A DNA stretch of 7,870 bases from Paracoccaceae bacterium (GTDB lineage: Bacteria > Pseudomonadota > Alphaproteobacteria > Rhodobacterales > Rhodobacteraceae): the NCBI GenBank assembly GCA_011525185.1, contig WTIQ01000519.1, positions 1 to 7,870 on the forward strand, written 5' to 3'. The position numbers and the translations under genes are program-made. This document shows positions 1 through 7,046 of this stretch, piece after piece (position 1 is the stretch's first letter; the number at the start of each line of letters is the position of its first letter). A model generated the notes under the pieces. It was not told the DNA's origin, searched no databases, and worked only from the letters and a program-made list of their open reading frames with translations.

Positions 1-2061
1 GTTTTGAATAGCTTGACTGCCACGGTTTTCGCGGTTGAGGCCTTCAAGCACGGTTTCAAGCGCGTTCAGAGTTTGACGATAGAGAGCGCGTATCAAAACC
101 GCCTTCCAGTTGTTCCATGTCTCAGGTCCAACGCCACGTATGTCGCAAACCGTGAGAACGGTCAGGAGATCAAGCCGTTCGATGTTTTGAACAGCTTTTG
201 CAAAATCGCGTACGGTTCGTGGATCAGCAATGTCACGTTTTTGGGCCATGTCGGACATCAAAAGATGATAGCGCACCAACCATTCGACTGTGTTGACTTC
301 AGCCTCATCCAAACCCAAATTGCGCGCCACTTTACGGCCAATTTTTGCGCCCAGAACCGAGTGGTCTTCTTCGCGTCCTTTGCCAATATCATGGACGAGA
401 AGCGCCACATAAAGAATGCGTCGGTTCAGACCTTTTTCCAGAATTGAGCTTGCAACAGGAAGTTCTTCTTCCAAGTCGCCCCGTTCGATTTGTGCAAGGT
501 TTCGAATGCATTGTATGGTGTGTTCGTCAACCGTGTAGCTGTGATACATATTGAATTGCATCATCGCGACAATGGGCTCAAATTCGGGAATAAATGCTGC
601 AAGAGCGCCAAGCTCGTTCATACGACGCAGGGCGCGTTCGGGGTTGCCGTGCTCAAGCAAAAGATCAAGAAAGATCCGTTGCGCTTCGGGTTGTTTTCTC
701 AGCTTATCATCAAAAAGCTTGAGGTTCGCCGAGACAAGCCGCATCGCGTCTGGGTGCAGCAACAATCCTGTGCGCAAAGCTTCTTCAAACAGCCGAAGTA
801 AATTGAGCGGCTCTTTTAGAAAATTCTGCGGCGATCCGATAGACAGGCGGTTATGTACGACCGTATATTCAGCTTTCACAGACGGTGTTTTCTTAAAAAT
901 CCTTTGTAAAAGTGGCTCTTCCTTTGCGTGGGAGGCTTCTAAAAAGGTGAGAAAAATACGTGTGAAATCACCAATGCTTGTCGCGTGTCTAAAATAGTCT
1001 TGCATGAAAATTTCGACGGCTCTGCGTCCATTGCTGCCTTGGTAACCCAAGCGATCGGCGACTTCGACCTGTAAGTCAAAACTCAGCTGATCAGAGGCAC
1101 GACCCGTTGCAAGGTGGAGATGAGCACGGACGGCCCATAAAAACTTTTCTGCGGTTGAAAAAATGCGATGTTCCTCTCGAGTGAGAAACCCGAGACGCAC
1201 GAGATCATCGGACTCCTTCACTTGGTACACATATTTCGCAATCCAGAACAGCGAATGGATATCACGCAATCCGCCTTTGCCTTCTTTCACATTGGGCTCG
1301 ACCATATACCGTTGGCCACCCTGCTTTTCATGGCGACTGTCGCGCTCCTCAAGTTTTGCGCTGATAAATTCACGTTCGCTGCCTTTGAACAAATCTGACC
1401 ACAGCGAGGCCTCTAACGCATTTGTGAGGTCTTGATCGCCGCAAATGTGCCGTAACTCCAGCATAGCGGTGCGAATGGTGAAATCCTCTTGCCCAAGGCG
1501 GATGCATTCTTTTGCAGTTCGAGAGGCATGTCCGACTTTGAGCTTTAAGTCCCACAGCAAATAAAGCATCGTTTCAATGACATTTTCCGCCCAAGGTGTG
1601 AGCTTGTAGGGCGATAAAAATAAGAGATCGACGTCTGAAAACGGCGCCATTTCTGCCCGTCCGTATCCGCCAACGGCGATCACGGCGAGGTTTTCAGATT
1701 CAGTAGGATCAATGTTGGGATGTCCTATCACCGTTGAAAACGACCAGACCGCCTGCACAATACAATCTGTTAGGTAGGCATAACTTTTTTTCAGTTTATT
1801 GGCGTTTTGAGGTTCGTCTTGAAAAGATTGCTCTAGCCTACCGCGACCCAATTTATAGCGACGAGACAAATCTGTGAAAAAAAATGCACGTTTCTCTTTG
1901 ACCGCCGATTTTTGCGCATCAAGTTCGTTAAAACCTTTTTGCCAGTCTACAAAATCAAAGATGGTCTCTGTTTCGCAAATAAGAGGTCCGACGGTCGAAC
2001 CTTCTTGGGCAATCGGGTCGTTAGTAACCTGAATAGTCAAAGGATTGTGGGGCTGGGTCAA
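1..2061 (-). CDS. glnD: [Protein-PII] uridylyltransferase / uridylyl-removing enzyme GlnD, 3'-truncated by window edge
   Basis: GlnD is the cytoplasmic nitrogen sensor that uridylylates PII proteins (GlnB/GlnK) when glutamine is low and removes UMP when it is high. The frame is open from about 2061 to base 1 (687 codons); family members are near 900 residues, so the C-terminal glutamine-sensing ACT domains are outside the window. Seen here: the nucleotidyltransferase signature GGYGRAEMAPFSDVDLL (residues 131-147, metal-binding Asp143 and Asp145), a central stretch with VEPNVKEGKGGLRD, and the HD hydrolase domain with YTVDEHTI (His514) and LLVHDIGKGREEDHS (His557-Asp558), which performs UMP removal. 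No ATG occurs before codon 138. I chose the TTG at 2061 because AGGTAGAG lies four bases upstream; a second TTG at 2040 is possible. The first ~40 bases overlap the 3' end of the upstream lipoprotein gene, suggesting co-transcription and coupled translation. Identity is very secure, the start is not. Confidence 0.95.
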   Translation of the reverse strand, partial: MTQPHNPLTIQVTNDPIAQEGSTVGPLICETETIFDFVDWQKGFNELDAQKSAVKEKRAFFFTDLSRRYKLGRGRLEQSFQDEPQNANKLKKSYAYLTDCIVQAVWSFSTVIGHPNIDPTESENLAVIAVGGYGRAEMAPFSDVDLLFLSPYKLTPWAENVIETMLYLLWDLKLKVGHASRTAKECIRLGQEDFTIRTAMLELRHICGDQDLTNALEASLWSDLFKGSEREFISAKLEERDSRHEKQGGQRYMVEPNVKEGKGGLRDIHSLFWIAKYVYQVKESDDLVRLGFLTREEHRIFSTAEKFLWAVRAHLHLATGRASDQLSFDLQVEVADRLGYQGSNGRRAVEIFMQDYFRHATSIGDFTRIFLTFLEASHAKEEPLLQRIFKKTPSVKAEYTVVHNRLSIGSPQNFLKEPLNLLRLFEEALRTGLLLHPDAMRLVSANLKLFDDKLRKQPEAQRIFLDLLLEHGNPERALRRMNELGALAAFIPEFEPIVAMMQFNMYHSYTVDEHTIQCIRNLAQIERGDLEEELPVASSILEKGLNRRILYVALLVHDIGKGREEDHSVLGAKIGRKVARNLGLDEAEVNTVEWLVRYHLLMSDMAQKRDIADPRTVRDFAKAVQNIERLDLLTVLTVCDIRGVGPETWNNWKAVLIRALYRQTLNALETVLEGLNRENRGSQAIQN

Positions 2062-3193
2062 TGATCTCTACCTGCTTGTTCACGATCTGAGCTATAGCAA
2101 GGCCGCGTTCGTTTGTCCCGTCTTCTTTGAAGCGAAAAATCCCATTTACCCCTTCAAAACCAGCAGGTTGTTGAAGCGATTGCGCCGAGAGAGCGTCTGG
2201 TTGACCAGATAGAGCCAGTGCACCAATTGCTGCGACACCATCATAGGCGAGGCTTGCAAGATCATGCGGTTTGCTTTCAAATCGGGCTTCGTAGCGGGCA
2301 GAAAAATCATTAATCAGCGTTTGATCAGGCACGGGGAACCATCCGCCTTGCACGCCAGGTAAATCCAGATTCTGTACTGGAACGTCCCAGCGTGCGAGAC
2401 CTGCGTATTGAATGAGATCAGGTTTCACACCAACTTCTGGAAGCATTTGTACCAAAAGACCAAGCGCGCCAGCGGTTGTAGAGGTGAGTAAAACAAGATC
2501 AGCGTCCTCTAAATCAACGGCTGCTTTGATCAAAGGAACGGTATTGGCAACAGCTTCTCGTGAGAGATCAAAACCCTGTGTCGAGACAATCTCTAAGCTG
2601 GTCTCCGCCGCCGCCCGTTCCAGCGCAAATTTCGCAAATTCTCCCTCAACGCTTTTGGGATATGCGATCACAGCGCGTTGTTTGCCCTGATCCGCTGCGA
2701 ATTTGACTATGCGTTTGGCGGAGTCGTCAAAGGTTTGTCCGAGAAGGTAAACATTTCCTCCAGCGATTGAGGAGTTGTTTGAAAAGCTCAATACATTTGT
2801 TCCTGTCTGCGCTGCCACAAGTCCAACCTTGTTCGCAACATTCCCAAATAGAGGCCCGAGGATAATGTCCGCCCCCGCTTCTATAGCTTGGGCTGTGAGT
2901 GTTTCAGCGGTGCTATCATTGCCAGCTGTGTCATAGACCTGAAGTTCGATATTGGCCCCACTCAAATCTTCGACCGCCAATCGCGCCGCGTTTTTCAGAC
3001 TATTGGCAAGGTCGGCAGTACTCGCATTGCTTTGCGGCACCATTAGAGCAATACGGACTTTTTCAAGGTTTGTAGATTGTGGATTATTGATGGGTGCATT
3101 TTGCACGGGATTACAGGCAAAGAGCGCCAGCGCTGTCATAATCATGATGCCTTTGCATAACCGTTTTTGAATAGTCATTTTGCTGGTTTTCAT
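2021..3193 (-). CDS. Lipoprotein of the penicillin-binding protein activator (LpoA/YraM-like) family
   Basis: A 390-residue exported lipoprotein with a type I periplasmic-binding-protein fold. The N-terminus has basic residues (K2, K5, K10, R11, K14), a short hydrophobic stretch and a lipobox LFAC with the lipidated cysteine at residue 27; Phe at the -2 position is slightly unusual. The mature part begins with a low-complexity Asn/Pro/Gln linker, then KVRIALMVPQS opens the first Rossmann-like lobe. GADIILGPLFGNVA, NVLSFSNNSSIAGGNVYLLGQ and a C-terminal HDLASLAYDGVAAIGALA...GFEGVNGIFRFKEDGTNERGLAI are typical of the alphaproteobacterial members annotated as penicillin-binding protein activators. 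In E. coli, LpoA stimulates PBP1A from the outer membrane; the same role in alphaproteobacteria is inferred, not shown. The ATG at 3193 is supported by AGGGAGAG seven bases upstream. It is divergent from rsmI, as yraM is from rsmI in E. coli, and overlaps glnD downstream. It could also be read as a generic amino-acid ABC substrate-binding protein, but the lipobox and neighbourhood argue against that. Confidence 0.88.
   Translation of the reverse strand: MKTSKMTIQKRLCKGIMIMTALALFACNPVQNAPINNPQSTNLEKVRIALMVPQSNASTADLANSLKNAARLAVEDLSGANIELQVYDTAGNDSTAETLTAQAIEAGADIILGPLFGNVANKVGLVAAQTGTNVLSFSNNSSIAGGNVYLLGQTFDDSAKRIVKFAADQGKQRAVIAYPKSVEGEFAKFALERAAAETSLEIVSTQGFDLSREAVANTVPLIKAAVDLEDADLVLLTSTTAGALGLLVQMLPEVGVKPDLIQYAGLARWDVPVQNLDLPGVQGGWFPVPDQTLINDFSARYEARFESKPHDLASLAYDGVAAIGALALSGQPDALSAQSLQQPAGFEGVNGIFRFKEDGTNERGLAIAQIVNKQVEIIDPAPQSFDYSGY
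2066..2073 (-). promoter_or_regulatory. Candidate ribosome binding site of glnD
   Basis: Read on the minus strand the bases are AGGTAGAG, followed by four bases and the TTG at 2061. The site lies inside the lipoprotein coding region. It is the best purine-rich match upstream of either candidate TTG and is why the 2061 start is preferred over 2040. The AGG part is nine bases from the TTG, the GAG part four. Confidence 0.4.
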
Positions 3194-3239
3194 TTAAGCA
3201 CTCTCCCTAAGACACATCGTCTTTCCCAAACTACGAGAA

Positions 3240-3267
3240 ATAATATCGCGGATGTAAGGCTGGTCTA
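3240..3267 (-). promoter_or_regulatory. Candidate promoter for the lipoprotein-glnD unit within the 74-base divergent spacer
   Basis: On the minus strand, TAGACC (3262-3267; 4 of 6 to TTGACA) is followed after 16 bases by TATTAT (3240-3245; 5 of 6 to TATAAT). This would start transcription roughly 40 bases before the lipoprotein ATG. The same AT-rich patch read on the plus strand gives TAATAT (3241-3246), a possible -10 for rsmI, but with no convincing -35. Both units must start in this spacer or further away, so a shared divergent promoter is likely; the exact boxes are guesses by eye. Confidence 0.35.
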
Positions 3268-4137
3268 GTGCAGAATTTCAAAAACGTAAACTTAGATGCA
3301 GGCCTTTATTTTGTTGCAACACCCATTGGGAATGCTCGCGACGTGAGTTTACGCGCTCTGGATATTCTGGCCAGCGCGGACGTTCTTGTGGCTGAAGATA
3401 CGCGCAGCTTGCGGAAATTGCTTGATATTCATGGGGTGCCAGTGAAGGGGCGCTTTGTCATGTCATATCACGATCATAGTGCTCAGCGCGACCGAGAACG
3501 CGTGTTTGATGCTATTTCGAAGGGACAATCCGTGGCCTATGCCTCAGAGGCTGGCACGCCGCTTATCGCGGATCCAGGGTATCAACTCTCGAGATATGCC
3601 GCAGAGCATAATGTCCCGCTGACCTCTGCTCCAGGAAGTTCGGCCGTTTTATGTGCGCTCACACTTGCGGGTTTGCCCACTGACAGTTTTTTCTTTGCTG
3701 GTTTTTTGCCCTCTGCGTCAAAGGCCCGTTTGACTAAACTCAGCGAATATCAAAAAGTGCCAGCAACTCTTGTGTTTTATGAAACATCCCGCCGCCTTGT
3801 GCCTGCGTTGGAAGATATGTGCAAAACACTTGGTCCAGATCGCCCTGCGGCTTTGTGTCGTGAACTGACTAAGAAGTTTGAAGAAGTAAGGCGTGGGACC
3901 TTGGACACACTTTTGCAGGGTGCAAAAGAAAACGCCGCAAGAGGTGAATGTGTTCTCGTTGTGGATCGTGGTGATAAAGAAAAAATTAAGGAAAGTGACT
4001 TACAACTGGCTCTTGATACTGCTTTGCAGACTATGAGCTTGAGAGACGCCTCAGAAACTGTGTCAAAGGCCTATGGCGTGCCAAAGCGTGACGTTTATCA
4101 AATGGCGCTTGCACGTGGAAAGAACGCTCAGAAATAA
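3268..4137 (+). CDS. rsmI: 16S rRNA (cytidine(1402)-2'-O)-methyltransferase RsmI
   Basis: RsmI uses S-adenosylmethionine to methylate the 2'-hydroxyl of C1402 in the decoding centre of 16S rRNA. The 289-residue product matches the family length (E. coli about 286). Visible motifs of the tetrapyrrole-methylase fold: VATPIGNARD (residues 16-25), VAEDTRSLRKLL (41-52), YASEAGTPLIADPG (91-104), SAPGSSAVLCALTLAGLPTD (120-139) and FAGFLP, then VFYETSRR and CRELTKKFEEVRRG in the second lobe. The usual SDAGTP is SEAGTP here. The start is GTG, preceded by AAGG eight bases upstream, and places TPIGN at residue 18, as expected. It leads a plus-strand run with yraN and gshB, and yraN overlaps its end. Function assignment is secure. 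Confidence 0.95.
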   Translation: MQNFKNVNLDAGLYFVATPIGNARDVSLRALDILASADVLVAEDTRSLRKLLDIHGVPVKGRFVMSYHDHSAQRDRERVFDAISKGQSVAYASEAGTPLIADPGYQLSRYAAEHNVPLTSAPGSSAVLCALTLAGLPTDSFFFAGFLPSASKARLTKLSEYQKVPATLVFYETSRRLVPALEDMCKTLGPDRPAALCRELTKKFEEVRRGTLDTLLQGAKENAARGECVLVVDRGDKEKIKESDLQLALDTALQTMSLRDASETVSKAYGVPKRDVYQMALARGKNAQK

Positions 4138-4474
4138 ATCCTCGTACTTGAATGGGCAGGCCGCAGAGCATCAGGTCGCCCGTCACTATGCAGAGCAAGG
4201 GTATCATTTAACCGCTCAACGCTGGCGTGGGGCAGGTGGTGAGATTGATCTTATTTTTATGAACAAATCAGATATGGTTTTTGTCGAGGTTAAAAAATCG
4301 GTGAGCTTTGCGCGCGCATGTCGCCATTTTTCCTCTGCGCAAGCTGCGCGCATTCGGGAGGCGGCACTGTCTTATCTGGCGTCCCAAGACATGAGCCAAG
4401 ACACGAATATGCGTTTTGATCTTGTCCTTTTGGATCAAAATGCTGATATGCAGATCATAGCAAATGCGTTTTAG
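4115..4474 (+). CDS. yraN: YraN family protein (UPF0102), predicted endonuclease-like
   Basis: A 119-residue protein of the YraN/UPF0102 family, which has a restriction-endonuclease-like (PD-(D/E)xK) fold. Visible: the NGQAAEHQVARHYAEQGY helix, then RWRGAGGEIDLIFMN (Glu43, Asp45) and VFVEVKK (Glu58-Val-Lys60), which together form the expected Glu/Asp...Asp...ExK active-site pattern. No biochemical role is firmly established; genomic association with comM/dprA in many bacteria suggests DNA processing. The start is uncertain: the frame is open from an ATG at 4073, but the sequence before about residue 9 is not family-like. GTG at 4115 gives a typical N-terminus and a 23-base overlap with rsmI; TTG at 4148 is another option. 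No good ribosome binding site distinguishes them, so translation is probably coupled to rsmI. Confidence 0.88.
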   Translation: MERTLRNKSSYLNGQAAEHQVARHYAEQGYHLTAQRWRGAGGEIDLIFMNKSDMVFVEVKKSVSFARACRHFSSAQAARIREAALSYLASQDMSQDTNMRFDLVLLDQNADMQIIANAF

Positions 4475-4537
4475 AACCCTTTAGCCACTGGTTCTTTGTC
4501 GCGACTTTCGAAACGAGTGATCAAAAAAGAGGCAATA
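4475..4537 (+). other. yraN-gshB spacer with two abutting palindromes
   Basis: A 63-base gap on the plus strand. It holds two adjacent perfect 8-base palindromes, GTCGCGAC (4498-4505) and TTTCGAAA (4506-4513), and the gshB ribosome binding site AGAGG (4528-4532), five bases before the ATG. I see no terminator-like GC hairpin with a T-run and no clear promoter, so gshB is probably read with rsmI and yraN. Whether the palindromes bind anything is unknown. Confidence 0.45.
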
Positions 4538-5476
4538 ATGAAAATAGCGTTTCAAATGGATCCCATTTTATCTGTGGATATCAATGCAGACAGCAGTTTT
4601 CGTCTCGCCGAAGAGGCTCAAAAGCGCGGCCACGAACTATTTTACTATACACCAGATAAGCTTGCCTTTGAAGAAGGGGTGGTGACGGCAAGAGGGCATA
4701 CTATGACGGTTCAACGCGTCGCTGATCGCCCTGCGCTCCTTGGTGAGGAAGAGACTATCCCGCTGGAGCATTTTGATGTGGTTTGGCTGCGCCAAGATCC
4801 GCCCTTTGACATGCACTATATCACGTCTACGCATTTGCTTCAGCGGGTGCATCCCAAAACTCTTGTGGTCAATGACCCGTTTTGGGTGCGTAATTATCCA
4901 GAAAAGCTGCTTGTTTTGGATTTTCCTGATCTGACACCCCCGACCACGATCGCCCGCGATTTGCAAACCATCAAAGCGTTCAAGGAAAAACATGGCGATA
5001 TTATCTTAAAGCCTCTTTATGGAAACGGCGGGGCAGGGGTATTTCGTTTGGACCGTTCCGACCGCAATCTCACCTCTCTACATGAATTATTTACGGGGTT
5101 TTCACGCGAACCTTTGATCGTGCAAAAATTCTTGCCAGCGGTCACCCAAGGGGACAAACGGGTGATCCTGGTCGATGGAGAGCCCGTTGGCGCGATCAAC
5201 CGAGTCCCAGCGCAGGGTGAAACGCGATCAAATATGCATGTCGGTGGTCGACCTGAGAAAATTGGTCTCACAGAGCGGGACAAAGAAATTTGTGCAAAAA
5301 TCGGTCCTCTTTTGCGAGAGAAAGGGCAAATCTTTGTGGGCATTGATGTCATCGGAGAATATTTGACCGAGATAAATGTGACCTCCCCCACGGGTATCCA
5401 AGAGCTTGAACGATTTGAAGACCGCAATATCGCGGAATTAATTTGGCAAGCGATTGAGAGCAAAAGAGAAGCCTAA
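4538..5476 (+). CDS. gshB: Glutathione synthase GshB
   Basis: GshB joins gamma-glutamylcysteine and glycine with ATP, the second step of glutathione synthesis in the cytoplasm. The product is 312 residues, close to E. coli GshB (about 315). The N-terminus MKIAFQMDPI...INADSSFRLAEEAQKRGH and VWLRQDPPFDMHYITSTHLL are the prokaryotic GshB substrate domain. The ATP-grasp core shows DPFWVRNYPEKLL, ILKPLYGNGGAGVFRL (Lys158 is the ATP-contacting lysine; glycine-rich loop follows), GDKRVILVDGEPVGAINRVP, RSNMHVGG and YLTEINVTSPTGIQELE (Glu278 and Asn280 are metal/ATP ligands). The ATG at 4538 is preferred over an in-frame TTG at 4496 because AGAGG precedes it and the protein begins exactly as family members do. 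Its stop overlaps the comM stop on the other strand. Confidence 0.96.
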   Translation: MKIAFQMDPILSVDINADSSFRLAEEAQKRGHELFYYTPDKLAFEEGVVTARGHTMTVQRVADRPALLGEEETIPLEHFDVVWLRQDPPFDMHYITSTHLLQRVHPKTLVVNDPFWVRNYPEKLLVLDFPDLTPPTTIARDLQTIKAFKEKHGDIILKPLYGNGGAGVFRLDRSDRNLTSLHELFTGFSREPLIVQKFLPAVTQGDKRVILVDGEPVGAINRVPAQGETRSNMHVGGRPEKIGLTERDKEICAKIGPLLREKGQIFVGIDVIGEYLTEINVTSPTGIQELERFEDRNIAELIWQAIESKREA

Positions 5477-6987
5477 CTCTCAACAGCGGTCATCAAACGA
5501 AAGCTGAGCGCTTCGGCCAGATGTGGCCGTTCTATGTCTGATGATCCATCTAAATCGGCGATTGTGCGTGAGACGCGCAGGATGCGATGGAACGCACGGG
5601 CAGAGAATTTGAACTTTTCAGCGACCTGAACCAAGAAGTCCTTTTCTGGACGGGCAAGGGTGATGCATGTCTCCAAGATTTGCCCCGAGGCATCTGCATT
5701 TGTCGTTATCTCTTTATAAGTTTCAAATCGTTTCGCTTGCATTTCACGCGCTGTGAGAACGCGCTCTGCGATATTTTGGGTCCTCTCTCCCAAGGCGGGG
5801 GCGTCCAAATCTTGAAAGGCAACCGCTGGCACTTCAATCCTGATGTCAAAGCGATCCATCAAAGGGCCTGATATACGTCCCATATAATCCTGTCCGCAAA
5901 GTGGTGCGCGACTACAGGCGCGGTCGGGATCGCTGAGATATCCGCATTTGCAGGGATTTGCGGCAGCCAGCAACAAAAATTTGCAGGGATATTTAATATG
6001 CGCATTCGCACGTGAAATGATCACTTCACCCGTTTCAATGAGCTGACGCAGGGCATCCAGCACAAAACGCGGAAATTCTGGAAACTCATCCAAAAACAAA
6101 ACACCGTTATGAGCAAGAGATATTTCACCCGATTTTGCGTGACGCCCGCCCCCGATCAGTGCCGCCATTGATGCGGTGTGATGGGGTTCACGAAATGGGC
6201 GGCTACGTTCGATACCTCCCTTATTTATCGCGCCTGACAAAGATTTAATAATGGATGTTTCGAGCGCCTCAAGCGGTGACATGTTTGGCAAGAGCCCTGG
6301 AAGGCGTGCAGAGAGCATGGATTTCCCTGAACCAGGTGGTCCAACCATTAACAAATGGTGCCGACCCGCCGCTGCAATCTCGAGAGCTCTTTTTGCTCTT
6401 TCTTGCCCTTTGACATCCTGCATGTCCTTGAGGCCCGCATCTGCAATAACATCGCCGGGATGTGCTGCTTCAATGGGTCGTGTCCCTTTGAGATGCTGGA
6501 TCAGCGCCATAAGGCTTTGCGCTGCAATAACTTGTGTGCCATCCACCCACGCCGCCTCTGGTCCGCATTCTTGGGGGCAAAAGAGCGCTTTCTCGGTTTC
6601 CGCCGCGTGCAGGGCAGCGGGGAGTGCCCCTATGACAGGATTAAGGCGTCCATCTAGCGACAACTCACCTAGCGATACTGCCTCGGCCACATCTTCGGCG
6701 GGGATGATTTCAAGAGCGGCCAGCATTGCTAAGGCGATGGCCAGATCAAAATGTGAGCCCATTTTGGGCACATCTGCGGGGATCAAATTTATGGTTATGC
6801 GTTTGGATGGGAGTGCGATGACCATTGCACTCAGGGCGGCTCTAATCCTTTCCTTCGCTTCTGACACAGCCTTATCAGGTAAACTAACAATCGTGAACTG
6901 CGGCAATCCTGGCATAATTGCGCATTCCACGGTGATTTCGCGTGGTTCAAAGCCTTCAAAGGCAACAGTATGTGCCCGTGTGATCAT
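5473..6987 (-). CDS. comM: ComM/YifB family AAA+ Mg-chelatase-like ATPase
   Basis: A 504-residue protein (E. coli YifB about 506). ComM is a hexameric branch-migration helicase that helps extend heteroduplex during integration of transforming DNA, as shown in Vibrio and Acinetobacter. Domains in order: an N-terminal Lon-protease-like (ChlI) domain with MPGLPQFTIVSLPDKAVSEAKERIRAAL (about 25-52) and KMGSHFDLAIALAML; the AAA+ core with Walker A GPPGSGKS (216-223), REPHHTAS, Walker B VLFLDEFPEF (Asp300-Glu301); a cysteine cluster C346-x-C348...C358...C364, followed by GRISGPLMDRFD (370-381); and a C-terminal Mg-chelatase domain with sensor-2-like FSARAFHRILRVSRTIADL. All expected catalytic motifs are intact. 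The ATG at 6987 has only a weak GGA upstream. The gene is convergent with gshB and preceded by a CtrA-like site. Function in transformation here is inferred from the family. Confidence 0.94.
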   Translation of the reverse strand: MITRAHTVAFEGFEPREITVECAIMPGLPQFTIVSLPDKAVSEAKERIRAALSAMVIALPSKRITINLIPADVPKMGSHFDLAIALAMLAALEIIPAEDVAEAVSLGELSLDGRLNPVIGALPAALHAAETEKALFCPQECGPEAAWVDGTQVIAAQSLMALIQHLKGTRPIEAAHPGDVIADAGLKDMQDVKGQERAKRALEIAAAGRHHLLMVGPPGSGKSMLSARLPGLLPNMSPLEALETSIIKSLSGAINKGGIERSRPFREPHHTASMAALIGGGRHAKSGEISLAHNGVLFLDEFPEFPRFVLDALRQLIETGEVIISRANAHIKYPCKFLLLAAANPCKCGYLSDPDRACSRAPLCGQDYMGRISGPLMDRFDIRIEVPAVAFQDLDAPALGERTQNIAERVLTAREMQAKRFETYKEITTNADASGQILETCITLARPEKDFLVQVAEKFKFSARAFHRILRVSRTIADLDGSSDIERPHLAEALSFRLMTAVES

Positions 6988-7031
6988 CGGTTCCGCCGTT
7001 CATCTGTCTTAACCGATGTGACGAATAGACA

Positions 7032-7046
7032 TTAACCAATGATTAA
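7032..7046. promoter_or_regulatory. Putative CtrA box (TTAA-N7-TTAA) upstream of comM
   Basis: The sequence is TTAACCAATGATTAA, an exact match to the full-site CtrA consensus of two TTAA half-sites separated by seven bases. It lies in the 67-base spacer between the end of the iclR gene and the comM ATG, 44 bases upstream of that ATG. The motif is symmetric; the only gene it can serve as an upstream element is comM on the minus strand. Two more TTAA tetramers flank it (7009-7012, followed by CC, and 7055-7058). No strong -10 box is obvious downstream. In Rhodobacterales, CtrA is known to control motility, gene transfer agent and competence genes. Confidence 0.55.

Noticed and set aside
4..997. 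Open plus-strand frames opposite the 5'-distal part of glnD (for example 4-447 and 551-997)
   Set aside because: They lie fully antisense to an unbroken GlnD frame with catalytic motifs, and their products look like back-translations with no recognisable domain.
4496..4537. In-frame TTG start 14 codons upstream of the gshB ATG
   Set aside because: The added residues are not GshB-like, and the ATG at 4538 has a proper ribosome binding site.
4637..4993. Minus-strand 118-codon open frame opposite gshB
   Set aside because: Antisense to conserved GshB sequence with no family resemblance.
6990..7001. Direct repeat GTTC-N4-GTTC upstream of comM, resembling an alphaproteobacterial LexA box
   Set aside because: The alphaproteobacterial SOS box needs seven bases between GTTC elements; here there are four, so no SOS control is claimed.
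6251..7012. 253-codon plus-strand open frame with an ATG start
   Set aside because: It is antisense to the comM Walker A and N-terminal region; its Ser/Ala/Pro-rich composition is that of a shadow frame, and no ribosome binding site stands out.
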